Position numbers and translations under genes: made by a program
Assembly (NCBI GenBank): GCA_037501455.1
Contig: CM074858.1
Location: 99,544,001 to 99,608,000 of the forward strand
Direction: 5' to 3'
Length of the DNA stretch: 64,000 nt
From: Lantana camara
Taxonomy: Eukaryota > Streptophyta > Magnoliopsida > Lamiales > Verbenaceae
The notes under the pieces: model-generated
Seen by the model: the letters and a program-made list of their open reading frames with translations, nothing else
What the model was told of the DNA's origin: nothing
Databases searched by the model: none
Shown here: positions 13,001-23,579 of the stretch, piece by piece
Layout: the number at the start of each line of letters is the position of its first letter
Position numbering within the stretch: the first letter of the stretch is position 1

Positions 13001-13355
13001 ATTCCTTTGAAGTGTTATACCTTGTAACACGTTCATGAGGGCGGTAAAGTTGCTCTAAGTGGTCGTAAATCTCCCAAGCAAATTCCATGGCCTCATGTTG
13101 TCTTTGCAAGTCCGGAGACATGTTAGCCAACATAAGGCAACGGGCTTGGAGATTATCATCCTTCCACTTCTGAATCGCGTCCCGCTCGGCCCGAGTGGGA
13201 GCCTCCCCTTCAGGAGTAGGCTCCCCTTCGAAGAGAACATAAGTTCTCTTCTCAGAATCTAAAATGATTTTTAGATTCCTCAGCCAATCAGAATAGTTGG
13301 GACCAGTCAACTTGTTTGACTCGAGGATCGATACAAGAGGGTTTTTGGTTGCCAT
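10002..13355 (-). CDS. Copia gag-pol polyprotein, 1117 aa, truncated in RNase H
   Basis: A single frame encoding capsid, protease, integrase and reverse transcriptase of a Ty1/Copia element. An N-terminal Gag domain of the plant Copia type (about 10-200) is followed by a Lys-rich linker (222-250). Then come a CCHC zinc knuckle (255-268, [14 protein letters not shown]), protease DTG (296-298), the integrase triad D491, D554 and E590 in D-35-E spacing, and RT with 'DVKTAFLNG' (885-893) and YVDD (970-973). The start is the ATG at 13355. Translation ends within RNase H at a frameshift caused by a deletion of about 31 bp, so the rest (9490-9921) is not in frame. Everything up to RT looks intact, consistent with a young copy. 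The Copia lineage is not assigned. Confidence 0.95.
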   Translation of the reverse strand: MATKNPLVSILESNKLTGPNYSDWLRNLKIILDSEKRTYVLFEGEPTPEGEAPTRAERDAIQKWKDDNLQARCLMLANMSPDLQRQHEAMEFAWEIYDHLEQLYRPHERVTRYNTSKELFHLRMREGSSVHEYGLKFLALTEKLASMDMPLKDELSVDLLLASLPPSFNPFVLNFNMNHAGATVAELISQLVTAESTIKKDNKVLMVNAPSSSSGPSKGKGKKAQKKKKKPLRPTGGISKGKAQKKKRDQKEDVCFHCGKAGHWRRNCPEYKATLKKGIFLVEVNLSINSSSWVLDTGCGTHICNDVQMLSEVQQLKEGECVLKIGDGSNVEARALGTIRLDLGSFELVLNKVLYVPSIIRNIISVPILDCEGYETYIKNGKYFIKRNNSSVHIGTLSNGLYLTQNINIMNIQRETKRKRDDKVSAPLWHARLGHISKNRISKINTLGSFSENDLKELTSCESCLKGKMSKVPFKGTVERATKVLDLIHTDVCGPLSVSTRNNHQYFITFTDDFSRYGYVYLMKYKSEAFEKFLEFQKVVENQTGHKIKALRSDRGGEYLSEEFLNHLKDNGIISQWTPPGTPQLNGVSERRNRTLLDMVRSMMSFTDLPPSFWGYALESAAKILNLVPSKSVPKTPYEMWHGKIPSCPAYVKRTVGDKLESRSNLCYFVGYPKESIGYYFYDQSEQKVFVSRNATFLEEPFLKEKKGKIMELEEVQSDPIPPTEETSHSDQLQPITNFDTHLNPPLRRSERTPRQPERWYGFFHEISQKDNDPLTYEEALSDSDSEQWIEAMKSEMDSMNSNQVWTLVDLPDGVKPIGCKWIFKRKLGVDGSIAAYKARLVAKGFTQRPGVDFDETFSPVAMQKSIRIMLAIAAYYDYEIWQMDVKTAFLNGDIDKDIYMEQPIGFTFSGSEQKVCKLQRSIYGLKQASRNWNIRFDESVKAFGFIQISNKSCVYRKELETSVQFLVLYVDDILLIGNSKDDMKVTKLWLSNQFEMKDLGDASYILGIKIYRDRSRRLIGLSQSMYIDKVLKRFNMESAKVKNLPMSVGTCLSKKMCPKTNLEKERMTHTPYASAIGSIMYAMLCTRPDVAYALSVTSRFQSDPGDGHWAAVKIYS

Positions 13356-13560
13356 TTCAAAACACGTAGAGAATCACAGAATCTACGACCTAAATGGTAA
13401 AACAGAGAACTAGTGAGCATGCTGAATTATAACGATATACAAAAGATAAGGTCTTTAATCTATTGTAGCTCCCACTGTTTTTCAAAGATCTAGAATTCCC
13501 AAAGATCTAAGAGGAACACGTTTCCCAATGGGTACTAAGATCCTAGGCATTTTACCTCGA

Positions 13561-13880
13561 ACCCACGACTCGCGGACATTCTTAGCAAGAACCCTAGGTA
13601 GGTACAACTTACCAATTCTAACACCTTTAGAACTCTTAGTAATTGTTTTTGCATCACCTATCTTTCAATATGGACCCACGACTCGTGCGACATCCATATT
13701 TACTTAGGCGTTAAGCTAGACCCATCAATCATAAGATCATGACCAAAACTTAGTTCGAACGACCCACGACTCGCGGACATCGCCCTTGCTAAAATTGACC
13801 ACGAAATATTGATCAAAAATGATCAATTAGGTAACTAAGAACTAATAAGCTCCACTAGCTATCCCACGACTCGCGGACAA
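13561..13880 (-). repeat. Four spaced copies of ACCCACGACTCGCGGACAT in the leader
   Basis: Copies start at 13561, 13674 (one extra base, variant), 13762 and 13862, about 90-110 bp apart, separated by unrelated sequence. The same four, in the same order and with equivalent neighbours, occur in the Copia-2 leader at about 58106, 58216, 58304 and 58407. Confidence 0.8.
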
Positions 13881-14986
13881 CAACTAGCTTTACTTACTAA
13901 ACTTAAAACCTATTGATGGAATGCTAGGAATTTAATTCAAAACTTGCATCTCGAATTAAACACCTATTTGTTCGAAATTAGCTTAATATTTAATGGGAAT
14001 TTTCGAATCAACCGGAGAGTTGTCCGGTTCGACCTCACCAACATATATGTTATCCAATTTTATTAGTCTTGATTAATGCAAGTACACTTAAATGCATTTC
14101 AAACAAGCACATAAACAGATAACATGTCCTAGCATGATACTAACATGTAATGATCATGGGTTCTACCTATCTTATGCGTGATATGTGGGAGCCACTCCAC
14201 AATCACAAGTTCTAACATACATGCCACATAAACAGTTCAAATCATATAAGGGAAAGCAGTAACAAAATACGAGCCCTATCTCTATTACATTTAACAATTG
14301 AGATTCCCCTCCCTAACATTTTGAGGGGTCTTCACTTATGGCCTCCTTGTTACTTGAATGTGGTCCATCTTACTCCATGGGTGCATTGTCTCCAAAATGA
14401 AAATAAAACCTCACCACCTATCTCTACTCTCAAATTACAATAAAAAGAAAAAGACATAAAGTAATAAGGCTCAATCTTCATATTGGCCTTAGACAATTAC
14501 ACGGGGCATACCCCGGCCTCAAAAACAGTAATATGGAAAGCCACATAATAAATCACATAACAGTACGCACATAAGTGAGGCTCCAACCTCAATTGAAAAA
14601 ACGCAACTATAGGGCTCCAACCCCAATTTAAACCATCCATGTGCATAAATTAAAACCATACATAGATCTAAACCCATGATCACCTAACATGCTTTTGCAA
14701 GAATTTAAATTTAACCAATAAATTAAAATTCTCGCTTTAAGCTCTAATAGCTTAAAACACGACTTGATGCGAGTCTTATTTATAAAAGTTTTCAATAAAT
14801 CCCAAATTACCAAAACAAATAAAATTCCAATTAATTTCTGAAAATTAATAATTTTATCAAGATGTAATTTCCCAAAATGTAAACCGTTTCAATTTCTCAA
14901 AAATCCCAATTTTAAGTTTTAATTCAAAAATTAAAATAAATATTCAAAAATAAAATTTTAAAATTAAAATAAAATTGGGACTGGAT

Positions 14987-15400
14987 TGCACGAAACACGA
15001 AAGGGGCCGGATCACGAAAACGGGGCCCGTGCGCGAAACGAGGCACAGCGTCGCAAGCGCGCGCGGACGCGCACGGCAGGCGCGCACAGCGCCCGGCCAA
15101 GGCCAGGCGAGTGCGCGCACTGCGCGCGCATACCGCGCGCCTCGCGCGCGCGTGCTGTGCTAGGCGGTGGGCGGCCAGTCTCGGCCGCCCTGGGCGGGCG
15201 CGCCTAGGCGCGCCCGGAAGGCTCCCGCACAGGCGTGCGGGAGGAGCTGGAAGGCTGGCCGGTCTGTCCCGGCCAGGCCTGGGCGGCGACGGGCGGACGG
15301 CATGCGGGAGGGCCTCCCGCGCGGTTGCGGGAGGGTGGTGCGCGAAGCCCGCGCGCGCGACTCCTTCGCGCGCGGGGTTTCGCGTGTTCATCGTGTTCCG
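14987..15400. other. GC-rich island in the Copia-1 leader
   Basis: About 400 bp dominated by GCGCGC, GGCCGG and similar runs inside otherwise AT-rich DNA. Overlapping open frames on both strands (for example 14924-15391 minus and 15111-15479 plus) are side effects of the lack of AT-rich stops. They are Ala/Arg/Pro-rich with no domain, so I do not call them genes. Confidence 0.75.
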
Positions 15401-15655
15401 GGCTTTCGTTTCGTGTTTTCGTTCAAAAGCAAAACCAATCCAAGAAATCCAAAAACAGTTTATACAGTTTCAAATCTAAAATTGTTTTTCAAAATTAAAT
15501 TTTATAAAAACCAATTTTCAGAAACTTTCAGGAAAAAATACAGTTTCGTAATTCAGGCTTTCTAAAACAATTACAAATACTCAATCGCATCAAGCCTAAG
15601 AATTTCTACCAAATTCAGTATAATTGAGACGAATCAGAAACACGATTAACGAGGT

Positions 15656-15668
15656 GGCTCTGATACCA
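15656..15668 (-). other. Copia-1 primer-binding site (initiator Met-tRNA)
   Basis: The minus strand reads TGGTATCAGAGCC two bases inside the 5' LTR end, the standard complement to the 3' end of plant initiator methionine tRNA. Confidence 0.9.
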
Positions 15669-15670
15669 CT

Positions 15671-17610
15671 TGTTGGAAAATACGAATCAGAAAGCAGCGG
15701 AATTTAAAAAATTTTCCCAACAAAAGGACCTTGAACTCGCAATCGTGTAACCAAATTCGTAAAGATAGAAAACTTACTTTTCTTTTATTCTTTCTTGAAG
15801 CGTTTCAAGCCACCCAAGAACGCTCTTCACGCGGCTTGATCCCCTCTCCTTTGGTAAAGCTCGAATCTTCAAACTTCTAACTTGAAGTCTCTAGAGAAAG
15901 TCCACCAACTTGATCACAATCTAACTAGTAAGGATGCTAGTTCTCTAGTTAGTGTTTAGGCTTAACCTAGGGTTTAATTTAATCTTGGAGAAAGGAAGGT
16001 GTTCAACACATGAACCAAGAATTGTCTATTAGCTCTAAAGGGGAGCTCGAGCTCCCCTATATATAGGCAAGGGGGTGCCGAAATTCCTAGTCCTTTATGG
16101 GCTAGGATTTTGGTCCCTCTCTCCTATTACTTGAGGATCAAGTATTTTCAACCTTGACTTTGAATTCCAATTCTAGTCAACTTTGAAGAGAGCTTAAAAA
16201 TATCCAAACTATTTTTTGGATAATTTTATACTTTATTTATTATAAAATAAATAACTTATTTTATCTAATTAATTAATTCATAATTAATTAACTAGATTAT
16301 TTTCTCCAAAATTAGACTTTCTTTTTAATTCAAAATTAAACCAAAGTCTATTAAATAATTAACTAATTAATTATTTAACATATATATATAATCACACGTG
16401 TGTGACACGTGTCACAGTGACACGTGTCACTCACGCGAGCCACACGTGTGAATTCACACGTGTGGAACCCTCTTGGTCCGATTAACTCGTTTAATCATTT
16501 TCAAGCCTCAACTCATGTAACCAAGTTGTTGTGTGTGACCCTCTAGGTTCTCAATTCAATTAGCAGTGACCCCAATTAATTAATTCACTAATTAATTAAT
16601 CAGTCCACAGATTAAACGACCATAGTCTAGCAACAGGTGTTTAACCCCTAGCTGAATTGGAATGTTCGGATTCGACAGAACCTTTAAGTCATTGAATCAT
16701 GTGAGATACAATCCTCCTACTTACTATCTCTCAACCAAGATCTAGGGCAAGGGAATAATCAGAACCCTAATAATCCGGTCTTAAAGCTAAGTGCATTTCA
16801 TATCCATTTGATCTCAATCCAAGAAACCCTTTTCTTGATGTCTTGATCTACTGCCTTGGCCAAGGACTCCATATGGCATATGAATGACTTACACAATAAG
16901 AGATCACCTTGCAAATGCAAGTGTAGGTCCTTTCTTGATTCTCATTCACTTTCATGAGTCACTTGTGCAGCCCCAGCATAAGCCTTGAATCAGTTGTCTA
17001 AGGCGACACCCTTTAAAGCTTATACCTAAGACTACAGAGTTAACTCATAAAGTGACAAGGAACCTCAAGTCTAAGGATCAATTAATCACATCAATGACTC
17101 GTGAGATATTTCCTAATCTGGAAGTTTCCATTTCCTGAAATAGAAACTTCCTTTCCCATTTAGGAATGTTCTCACACGGGGCACCTCAGTGAACTTACTT
17201 ATTAAAGTAAGCACCCTCATGTATCACGCACGTATCAACTATACACTTTGCACCTCCATGAAACAAGGTGGTCCTTCTTAAGGGCGTGATCCCACAAGCA
17301 AGCCTTAGAGGAGTCAGGTTGACACTCCCACTGTCTGTAGGACTCATCGGCTTGGAGTATTTTACTAATCATGACTTATGTGATATAGGGCTCGTTTCAT
17401 GAACCATTTCACCTAAATGGTAGAGTCCTAAAGTCATCAGGATTAGGGGAGTTCTCATACATGCACAGCTAAAGTAAACGCATACCAAACAAGAGCATAT
17501 AAAGAAGTGTTGCCTCAATTCGTTATTTTATTCAAAGATTGTCTGTGATTACAATAAGGAAAAGCACAAAGCGGATATACAATCGGCTTTCTAGGGCACT
17601 ATTCCTAACA
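15671..17610 (-). repeat. Copia-1 5' LTR
   Basis: 1940 bp, starting TGTTGGAAAATACG and ending ATTCCTAACA. I saw no difference from 7534-9473. Because the element is on the minus strand, this is the promoter-bearing 5' LTR, with a TATATATA box near 16060 and the G-box cluster at about 16393-16466. Confidence 0.95.
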
Positions 17611-17615
17611 ATATC

Positions 17616-18380
17616 TTCTATTTATGATTCTAATAAATATTAATTCTAATGTGATTAGAATAAATATTAATTATTAGAATAAATATTAATTAGATAAGAT
17701 ATTTAATTATTATTAGAAAAATTAAATATTCCTAATTTGATTAGGAGCTCTTTTTCTACAAGAATAATATCTTATTTAGATAAGAGGTTATTACTTGGAG
17801 AGAAATAAAATAGAAGAAAAATCAAAGTAGGAATCCTATTCCAACAAAGACTTGGGATTTAAGAAAACACATATAAGGGCTGGTGAAAAGATTTTTTCAA
17901 TGAAAGATTCCGATTGAAAAAAATACGAGTTTCTTAGGAATATAAAGTCAGTTCGTGCAGAAGACGTTCGGACGACAGATTTTTCGAGGCTTCTTTGGCG
18001 TGGATTTTTGTCTTCGCCAAACTGGGTTTTGAAGGGAGATTTAATTATGCTCTTTCTCTTCTCGATTCTTGTTTCTTTCTTTACACATGTTATACCGCTA
18101 CCATTCTCCCTAACAAGATTTGAATATAGGACTGGTGTGGATTATTACTCTAGAGGAGACCTATCGTGGAATCTATAGTAGAAAGAATCTTTCGAGGGAC
18201 GGGGTTGCCATTACTGTATGAAGCGCGTTTGAGGGCGGCTCAAAACGTCTCAAGAAAGCGTCGATTCTTATAAGTTTTTGAATCCCTAAGATTTGGAAAT
18301 AGAAATTGCAAGTTCACAATCTTGCTTTTGGGAAAAAAAAATTTAATTCCGCTACCTTTCTTTTCGTGTTTTTCCCAACA
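17616..18380 (+). mobile_element. Copia-2 3' LTR, segment 3 of 3
   Basis: The end of the Copia-2 LTR, finishing CGTGTTTTTCCCAACA. It is the reverse complement of the first part of the LTR at 40451. The next bases, CAACC (18381-18385), are the expected target site, but the matching left flank is outside the window. Confidence 0.85.
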
Positions 18381-18454
18381 CAACCCTCTTTCCTTTCTCT
18401 TCCTCTCTCTGGAAGACTCAAGAGAGAACGCTTCACCTCCCTGTTTCCAGTCTC

Positions 18455-18736
18455 CTACCCGAGGGACATCTCTTTGATTTCATTCACTATGTCCTCCACG
18501 GCGTTAGAGGCCACCTCCACTTCTTTCTCAGAATCTGACAGCAAGAGATCGGTTCTGATTAATCTATAGGTCTCCGGTGAGTTTTGGGTTATATTCTGTG
18601 GAGGAGCCTCCTCACTAGGTAGAGGATTTGGATCTTGGGATTCAGTGGGTTCATCCCACCTCTTTTTTCCCGAGTTCTTAACTCCCACCACTTCCATAGA
18701 CGTTTGAGAATCAAAGGACTCATCTTGTAATACCAT
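18455..18736 (-). CDS. Unrecognised ORF on the antisense strand of the Tat-like element (93 aa)
   Basis: A hydrophilic, acidic 93-residue reading frame, rich in Glu, Ser and Pro, with no recognised domain. It lies just downstream of the frame at 18776-18970 on the same strand and upstream, in element sense, of the polypurine tract and LTR start at 19173. Tat-lineage Gypsy elements such as Grande and Retand are known to carry an antisense ORF between pol and the 3' LTR, so this may be a decayed example. That is inference from position only. It may be one gene with 18776-18970, broken by a frameshift. Confidence 0.35.
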   Translation of the reverse strand: MVLQDESFDSQTSMEVVGVKNSGKKRWDEPTESQDPNPLPSEEAPPQNITQNSPETYRLIRTDLLLSDSEKEVEVASNAVEDIVNEIKEMSLG

Positions 18737-18775
18737 CTTCTTCCAGGAAATGGGTCTTATCTCCAGATGGCTCTC

Positions 18776-18970
18776 CTAGGGTGCGACAGTAGGGTTTTTG
18801 GGGGCCATGTTTGGTGAAGAAATGTAGAAGGAAGAGTTTGGGGGAAAAAGAGAAGTTCGAGTACTGGGAGCGTACCTCAAAAAGTGTTCGGTTGTTTCGT
18901 CTGAGATTTCTTCGCCTGAAGATGCTTGAAGGATTACTCTATTTTCTTTCTCAAATGCTAGGGATTGCAA
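18776..18970 (-). CDS. Unrecognised ORF behind a TATA box, antisense (64 aa)
   Basis: 64 codons starting at an ATG about 35 bp downstream of a minus-strand TATAAAAG (19004-19011). The product has no recognised domain. The frame closes 40 bp before the next same-strand frame (18455-18736). Together they may be remnants of one antisense gene of the surrounding Tat-like element. Coding status is uncertain. Confidence 0.35.
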   Translation of the reverse strand: MQSLAFEKENRVILQASSGEEISDETTEHFLRYAPSTRTSLFPPNSSFYISSPNMAPKNPTVAP

Positions 18971-19003
18971 GATGAGAAAAGGGGGAAAAATGCCTAAGTT
19001 CTG

Positions 19004-19011
19004 CTTTTATA
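19004..19011 (-). promoter_or_regulatory. TATA box for the antisense ORFs
   Basis: TATAAAAG on the minus strand, about 35 bp upstream of the ATG at 18970. The DNA around and upstream of it contains a 33-bp direct repeat (19010-19042 and 19065-19097, one mismatch). Confidence 0.45.
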
Positions 19012-19097
19012 TGCTGGGGTCTGGGGAAGGTTTAAGAACATTAAAGGCTCAATACACGCGTAGTTATGCTGGGGTTTGGGGAAGGTTTAAGAACATT
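19010..19097. repeat. 33-bp direct repeat, two copies 55 bp apart
   Basis: TATGCTGGGGTYTGGGGAAG begins both copies (19010-19042 and 19065-19097). They differ at one base and flank the putative antisense promoter. Confidence 0.85.
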
Positions 19098-19160
19098 CAC
19101 TAATTGATAGCAATGCAGCTCAAACCTCAAGGTCAATTACCACGCTATTCGTAATAACCG

Positions 19161-19265
19161 ACCAGGGGGAGATGATAGGGGTAAATTTGAAAATGCCGAT
19201 ATGGCTCCAAGTGTCATCATGTGAGAGTCCTATGAACCTCTTAGCTGGAAATTTCAAGCCGCATC
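19161..19265 (+). mobile_element. Tat-like LTR, first part, with polypurine tract
   Basis: ACCAGGGGGAGA (19161-19172) looks like a polypurine tract, directly followed by TGATAGGGG, a plausible LTR start at 19173. The LTR is cut at 19265 by a solo Gypsy LTR with target site GCATC and resumes at 21994. It is the 3' LTR of a + strand element whose upstream part was cut by Copia-2. Confidence 0.6.
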
Positions 19266-21993
19266 TGTAGCACCCGGAACGCTAGGCGCCACATCCCCCG
19301 CACTATAGCCTCAATCCACATATGAAACGGGCAATTCATACATGAACCAAAACTATAGCGAACGGGAGACAATAAAACTCAAAAGCTAGGCGGGTACCCT
19401 CAATTAATACCACTAAACAATTCGGAGCAATAAAAGCGGAAGCAATAACATTCAATACTTATAGGTACCATATTTACATATTTATTAATAGATACCAACA
19501 TTTCATACAATACAATATCGTATCTAACATGACTAAGGCATAATACCAAATATAAGAAGTACCAATACATGAACCAAAATATGAGGTGAAGTGCTAGACC
19601 CGAATAAAAGACAAGCTAGACTCTAATTCCCGCCTAGCTCGATCCTGCAAAAACTGAAAAGTTGAGGGGTCAGTCCAACACGGACTGAGCGAGGGGTATA
19701 AATAAATATATGCGCAATTACCATGCAAGCTATAATCTCGGGTAAGATTTTATAAAAGAAGGCAATATAAGTTCAATAGAAAAGTAGGACTCGCCCGAGA
19801 TTACAACTAATCACTTTAATAATTCAATCACGATCACTTCAATACGTGGCCCGACGAGTGAGGGCAAATCTCCAACCTTTCACCAAAAGTGTACAATCAT
19901 TCAATTTAATTAATGAATTAGGTGATCACACAAACAATTCCGTGCACAATTAGCAATTTCAATCAATACATCCTTCTTCCTCCGGCTGATGGCGGGCTTG
20001 CAAGATCCAACCATCCAATCATGGTGTACATCGGGAACATGACTCCCACGTACGGGATTTCTTCCTCCACCAAACCTCCTGGTGGATTCAGAGGTGATCC
20101 CACAATGGTGAGGGTAGTGCAAGAGTTACCCGTCAGCCCTTGCTTCCCCGGTTGGCTCAATACACTACCCTCGAGGCCCAACGTGAACAATAGTTACTCG
20201 CCAAAACATTCAATCAATCAATCAATCAATCCGTTCAATTCATGAAATTCGTTGTAAATCAATAAGATTTGAAAACTATAAATATACGTATACTTTTGGC
20301 CGAAAACACACGTAGGGTTGTAAGGGTTCTAAGTAGCTAGAATTTAAACCTCACCTGTGATGACCAAAACAAGGATATAACTACGATGCGTGCTCCTCGT
20401 CAACGGGAAGGAAATATGTGCAATAAGGGCAAGTGTACGTAAGACTCGACTCGCATGAACCATTTAAGACGCACGACAATGCTATAATCAATATATCATG
20501 CAATAACAATCAAGGAATGTTAATTATGAGAATAATTAACACTAAAACAAGTTTATAACTCATATAGGTCACATACGAGAGCCATAGAAGTGAAAAGAAT
20601 GCAATATGAAAGGTTTTGGTGAAGTTTAGCAAAAACGCACAATTTTAGAAAATGTACATGTTGAGGGAAAACTGGAATATCTTTAATTCTAGAAATGGGA
20701 ATTGAGTTTTGTTTATTGGATATGAAACTAGACACAAAGACCTTTCCAAAGCTATATGGAACGTTTTCTAATTCAAACCGAGGTGAAAATGGCGTTGGTT
20801 CGAAGTTGGACAAAATGCAGTTTCTGGAGGGGGGTCGTGGGCGCGACCAAAATCCTTCACAAAATGGTCGCGGGTGTTTTTCCGAATTTTTCTCCAATTT
20901 TTCCAAAAGTCGAGAGTTGGCCAAAATGGGGTCGTGGGCGCAACCATTTTTACACATAAAACAGGTCGCGGGCGCGACCACTTGCGTAACAGCAACAAAA
21001 CAGGGGAAAACAGGGCAAAATCGAGCCAAAATCAACCAAAACAATTATAACACCAAGTTCCAACCATAACAATTATTTCAAATCATCAAATACACATTAT
21101 ACTTCACTTATCCAACAAACAAACCATGAAACACACATCAAAGCATCAAGAATTTCTCATGAAAACCCCATAATATACACATGCTTCCAACCTTCATGAA
21201 CTTCAAGAATTTCATGCAACTTCCACTCCCACTGATCATCAACATACTCTTATCTTTAATCATGCAAGAATTCATCCTCAAATCCATAAATTCATACTTG
21301 ATCATATATTCAAGAATTTCATAGAATTTCTAATTTCTACCTTGAATCAAAGAGATGGTTGATGAGATGATAATATGTTGTTGATGATGCTCCTAGTTCT
21401 TCAATTCCTCAACTTTAGCTTGAATTATGGAGAAATCTTTCTTTCCTCTTCTCAAGGTGGAAAAACCGACATTTACTAGGTGTGAATGTGTGTGTTCTTA
21501 TGCTCTTAGATGAGATGAGAAAGTGAATGGAATAATGTGGAAATTCATCAAATATCCTAAAGTCTTGCATGAATATGTGTGTTTCATCTCTATTTGCAAC
21601 TAAGTCCCTCAAGAGTATAAGTTAGGCAATCAAGTTTCATCTCTAACTAATTGATCACTTTGGTCCAAGAAATATTTATGCAACTTAGTCCTTAAATTTA
21701 AATGCATGATCATATGAAGATGATTTGGCAATTAATTCACGTATTTTCCACGTTAGTGACAATTCATACAATTGCGTAAAAGTATATAATGCATATAATA
21801 TCTTGAAATTTATTAATAAATAAATAAAATAATTCTCAAGTTAAGGAAAATGATCAATTAAAGACAATTAATTAAATAAGACATGTTCGGCAATTAATTT
21901 ACATAATTCTCACGTTAACAATAATTTCATGGAAACAATAATATAATATCACATAATATCATGTAATGTATAATTGAAAATTGGGGCGTTACA
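19266..21993 (-). mobile_element. Solo Gypsy LTR with GCATC target duplication
   Basis: 2728 bp from TGTAGCACCCGGAACG to TTGGGGCGTTACA. GCATC stands on both sides (19261-19265 and 21994-21998). It shares the family blocks seen in the other Gypsy LTRs: the 'cctcc..tga' and 'ttgcaagatcc' region near 19980 and the 'acaaggatat' region near 20370. It has no internal region. A palindrome array is at 20833-20979. Confidence 0.95.
20833..20979. repeat. LTR palindrome array, type B (GGTCGYGGGCGCGACC)
   Basis: Three full 16-bp units at 20833, 20930 (one mismatch in the right arm) and 20964, plus a half unit at 20866. All have GGTCG...CGACC arms around a YGGGCG core. This is the same relative position in the LTR as the type A array at 5864-5988, with different arms. 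Confidence 0.8.
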
Positions 21994-22547
21994 GCATCAC
22001 TATCTCGACCTAACTCACTCTCTTCTTCGAGTCGGCACTTGTACCAATAGTCTGGAGAGCCCGGGAAAGCCCTCGACCCAGAGACCTCCCCGAGCCAAGT
22101 GCATTATCGACCCAAGTTGCGTAAGTACAGACAAATTAAATACGGACATCCCTCCCTGCTGGAGCATTTAATGAATCTCACGCCTAGTACCTAACCCGCT
22201 TCAACTCTGATAAAGCAGGTACAGAGTGCTTTACCGGAAAGTATTGTGCCACGCCACACCATGCCTTTTCATGATGGCATTTCCACACTTTCAGCTGCGT
22301 GTACCTTCACACACAAGGATCCTAACTATAAATACTCCATCATTTATTACTCAGGTATGTTATATTACAACATTAACTGCACTCTCTATTCTCTTTGTAT
22401 TCTCAACCCAGTGTCGACCCAGTTGTCTGACTTGAGCGTCGGAGTGCCAAACGAGTTCAACCCCCATATTCCACTGTTTTGGTCTTTGAGTTAACGTTTG
22501 CTGCTTCTTTCAGCTTAGGAAGATCCAGAGTCCTTTCTGCATCAACA
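21994..22547 (+). mobile_element. Tat-like LTR, second part
   Basis: Continues after the solo Gypsy LTR. TATAAATA at 22327-22334 is a likely promoter. GACTTGAGCGTCGGAGTG (22429-22446) is, to my knowledge, a signature of Tat-lineage Gypsy LTRs and related non-autonomous elements. The LTR may end at ATCAACA (22547). The expected primer site is not clear after it, so the 3' boundary is uncertain. Confidence 0.6.
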
Positions 22548-22770
22548 AATATCATGGGTGATTGGGAGTTCACGCTTGTCGTTCCATTGATAGCTAAGTT
22601 TGGACACCATCACTAATTTTTCTATTCAATTTCAATTTTCTTAATTTCTTTGAATTATTTACTTTGTTATCAATTTATACAATCTTAAATATATATTTGA
22701 TTATTCGAATACGTTATAATTTTTCAAAAGTACATAAGGTTATGTTAATACAAATAAATCCTAGAACCAA

Positions 22771-22806
<36 letters not shown>
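22548..22806. other. AT-rich DNA with (TA)n tract, left flank of the provirus
   Basis: No gene is seen. It ends in about 29 bp of alternating TA (22774-22803), immediately before the first provirus repeat. For the related florendoviruses, TA-rich simple repeats are reported as frequent integration sites. Confidence 0.6.
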
Positions 22807-22836
22807 CAAATCCAAAAAGGTGTCGTGGAATAATGG
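22807..22836 (+). repeat. Provirus terminal direct repeat, left copy
   Basis: 30 bp starting CAAATCCAAAAAGGTGTCGT, identical to 31930-31959. Identity stops exactly at 22836. The distance between copies, 9123 bp, would be the circular genome length if the copies are a terminal redundancy. Confidence 0.8.
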
Positions 22837-22915
22837 AGACATTTTCAAAAATAATATTTTTTCTAAAATATATTAATAAAATGGTACCCCTTTTTTACCC
22901 TTTAATAAAATGGTA

Positions 22916-22973
22916 GGAGTTGCATAACTCATCCACAACTCCAAAATAAAAGTTGCATATCTCATCCACGACT
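22916..22973 (+). repeat. Pair of leader hairpins with a common loop
   Basis: GGAGTTG...CAACTCC (22916-22942, 7-bp perfect stem) and AGTTG...CGACT (22951-22973, one G-U pair) share the right-side motif CATCCAC. A third member is at 31738-31762, near the other end of the provirus. Confidence 0.65.
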
Positions 22974-23142
22974 CTAAAAAATCATTCAACCTTTGGTTTT
23001 TTCCTTTACTGTTCATGAATAGTAATAATACAACAACTTTCTAAAAATTATATTTTAAACCCAACTCTTTTTATAAAAAGCCTATATATTTTCTAAAAGT
23101 ATCAAATAAGTCCCTAAAATCAAAAAACTTACATACTATAAT

Positions 23143-23418
23143 ATGGATGATAATTCTGACGATAATTATAATAAAGGGTTACTCCTAGCATGTAATTTTT
23201 GTAAATGTTTTGACGGAAATACATCTAATAGACATTTTAGACATTTCGTAAAACAATTTTTAACTGATAGAATGAGAAGGCTAGGAAAAGAACATACAGA
23301 AAAGCATAATATAAACCAAATAGACTGTGATGCAGATTGTGCAAAAACAAATAAAAAATTAAATTTTATAAATAAAATTATATTAGCTATAGAACAAATT
23401 TATGAACAAGAAAATTAA
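23143..23418 (+). CDS. Virus ORF of unknown function, 91 aa, Cys-containing
   Basis: The first ATG-initiated frame of the provirus. The product has paired cysteines near residues 17-22 (CNFCKC) and near 63-67 (CDADC), a basic middle and an amphipathic C terminus. The Cys pairs could bind a metal, but no family is recognised. It sits upstream of the primer site, an odd place for a caulimovirid ORF. The next small ORF begins 18 bp after its stop. Confidence 0.5.
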   Translation: MDDNSDDNYNKGLLLACNFCKCFDGNTSNRHFRHFVKQFLTDRMRRLGKEHTEKHNINQIDCDADCAKTNKKLNFINKIILAIEQIYEQEN

Positions 23419-23436
23419 TTTGAAGAAATAAATAAT

Positions 23437-23571
23437 ATGAATAAAGAAACTTTTAGAGCTATGGTTTTTAATATATTAAATGCATATATACAGTTATATC
23501 ATATTCGGCCTTTAACAATTGAAGAATTATTATTTTGTTTTTATTTAGAATTCGTTTGGCACAATTTATAA
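23437..23571 (+). CDS. Virus small ORF, 44 aa, hydrophobic C-terminal half
   Basis: A short ATG-started frame between the 91- and 79-codon ORFs, with an 8-bp gap to the next. Its second half is hydrophobic and aromatic (LLFCFYLEFVWHNL), so membrane association is possible. No homology is recognised. The main support is its place in a row of closely spaced frames on one strand. Confidence 0.4.
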   Translation: MNKETFRAMVFNILNAYIQLYHIRPLTIEELLFCFYLEFVWHNL

Positions 23572-23579
23572 GTATAAAT

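Larger units (their letters stand above)
13356..15655 (-). other. Copia-1 leader (5' UTR) between primer site and gag
   Basis: A 2.3-kb untranslated leader with no credible ORF. It holds four copies of a 19-bp motif (13561-13880) and a GC-rich island (about 14987-15400). The intervening DNA is AT-rich. Its layout matches the leader of the second Copia-2 copy at 57860-60000, including the four motifs and a weaker GC-rich block at about 59520-59750. Confidence 0.75.
7534..17610 (-). mobile_element. Full-length young Copia element (Copia-1)
   Basis: 10,077 bp, flanked by a 5-bp target duplication ATATC (7529-7533 and 17611-17615). It has 1940-bp LTRs at 7534-9473 and 15671-17610, which look identical wherever I compared them. 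In minus-strand order it holds 5' LTR, Met-tRNA primer site, a 2.3-kb leader, gag-pol, a polypurine tract and 3' LTR. Equal LTR lengths and no visible differences imply a recent insertion. However, the RNase H end of pol is out of frame, so the copy is probably not autonomous. It is inserted in a Copia-2 LTR. Confidence 0.95.

Noticed and set aside
14924..15565. Several long overlapping ORFs on both strands
   Set aside because: They arise in a GC-rich block poor in stop codons, are Ala/Arg/Pro-rich without domains, and lie in a retrotransposon leader.
20695..21069. Overlapping ORFs on both strands around 20.6-21.1 kb
   Set aside because: They follow the palindrome array of a solo LTR and mirror each other on both strands; no domain.
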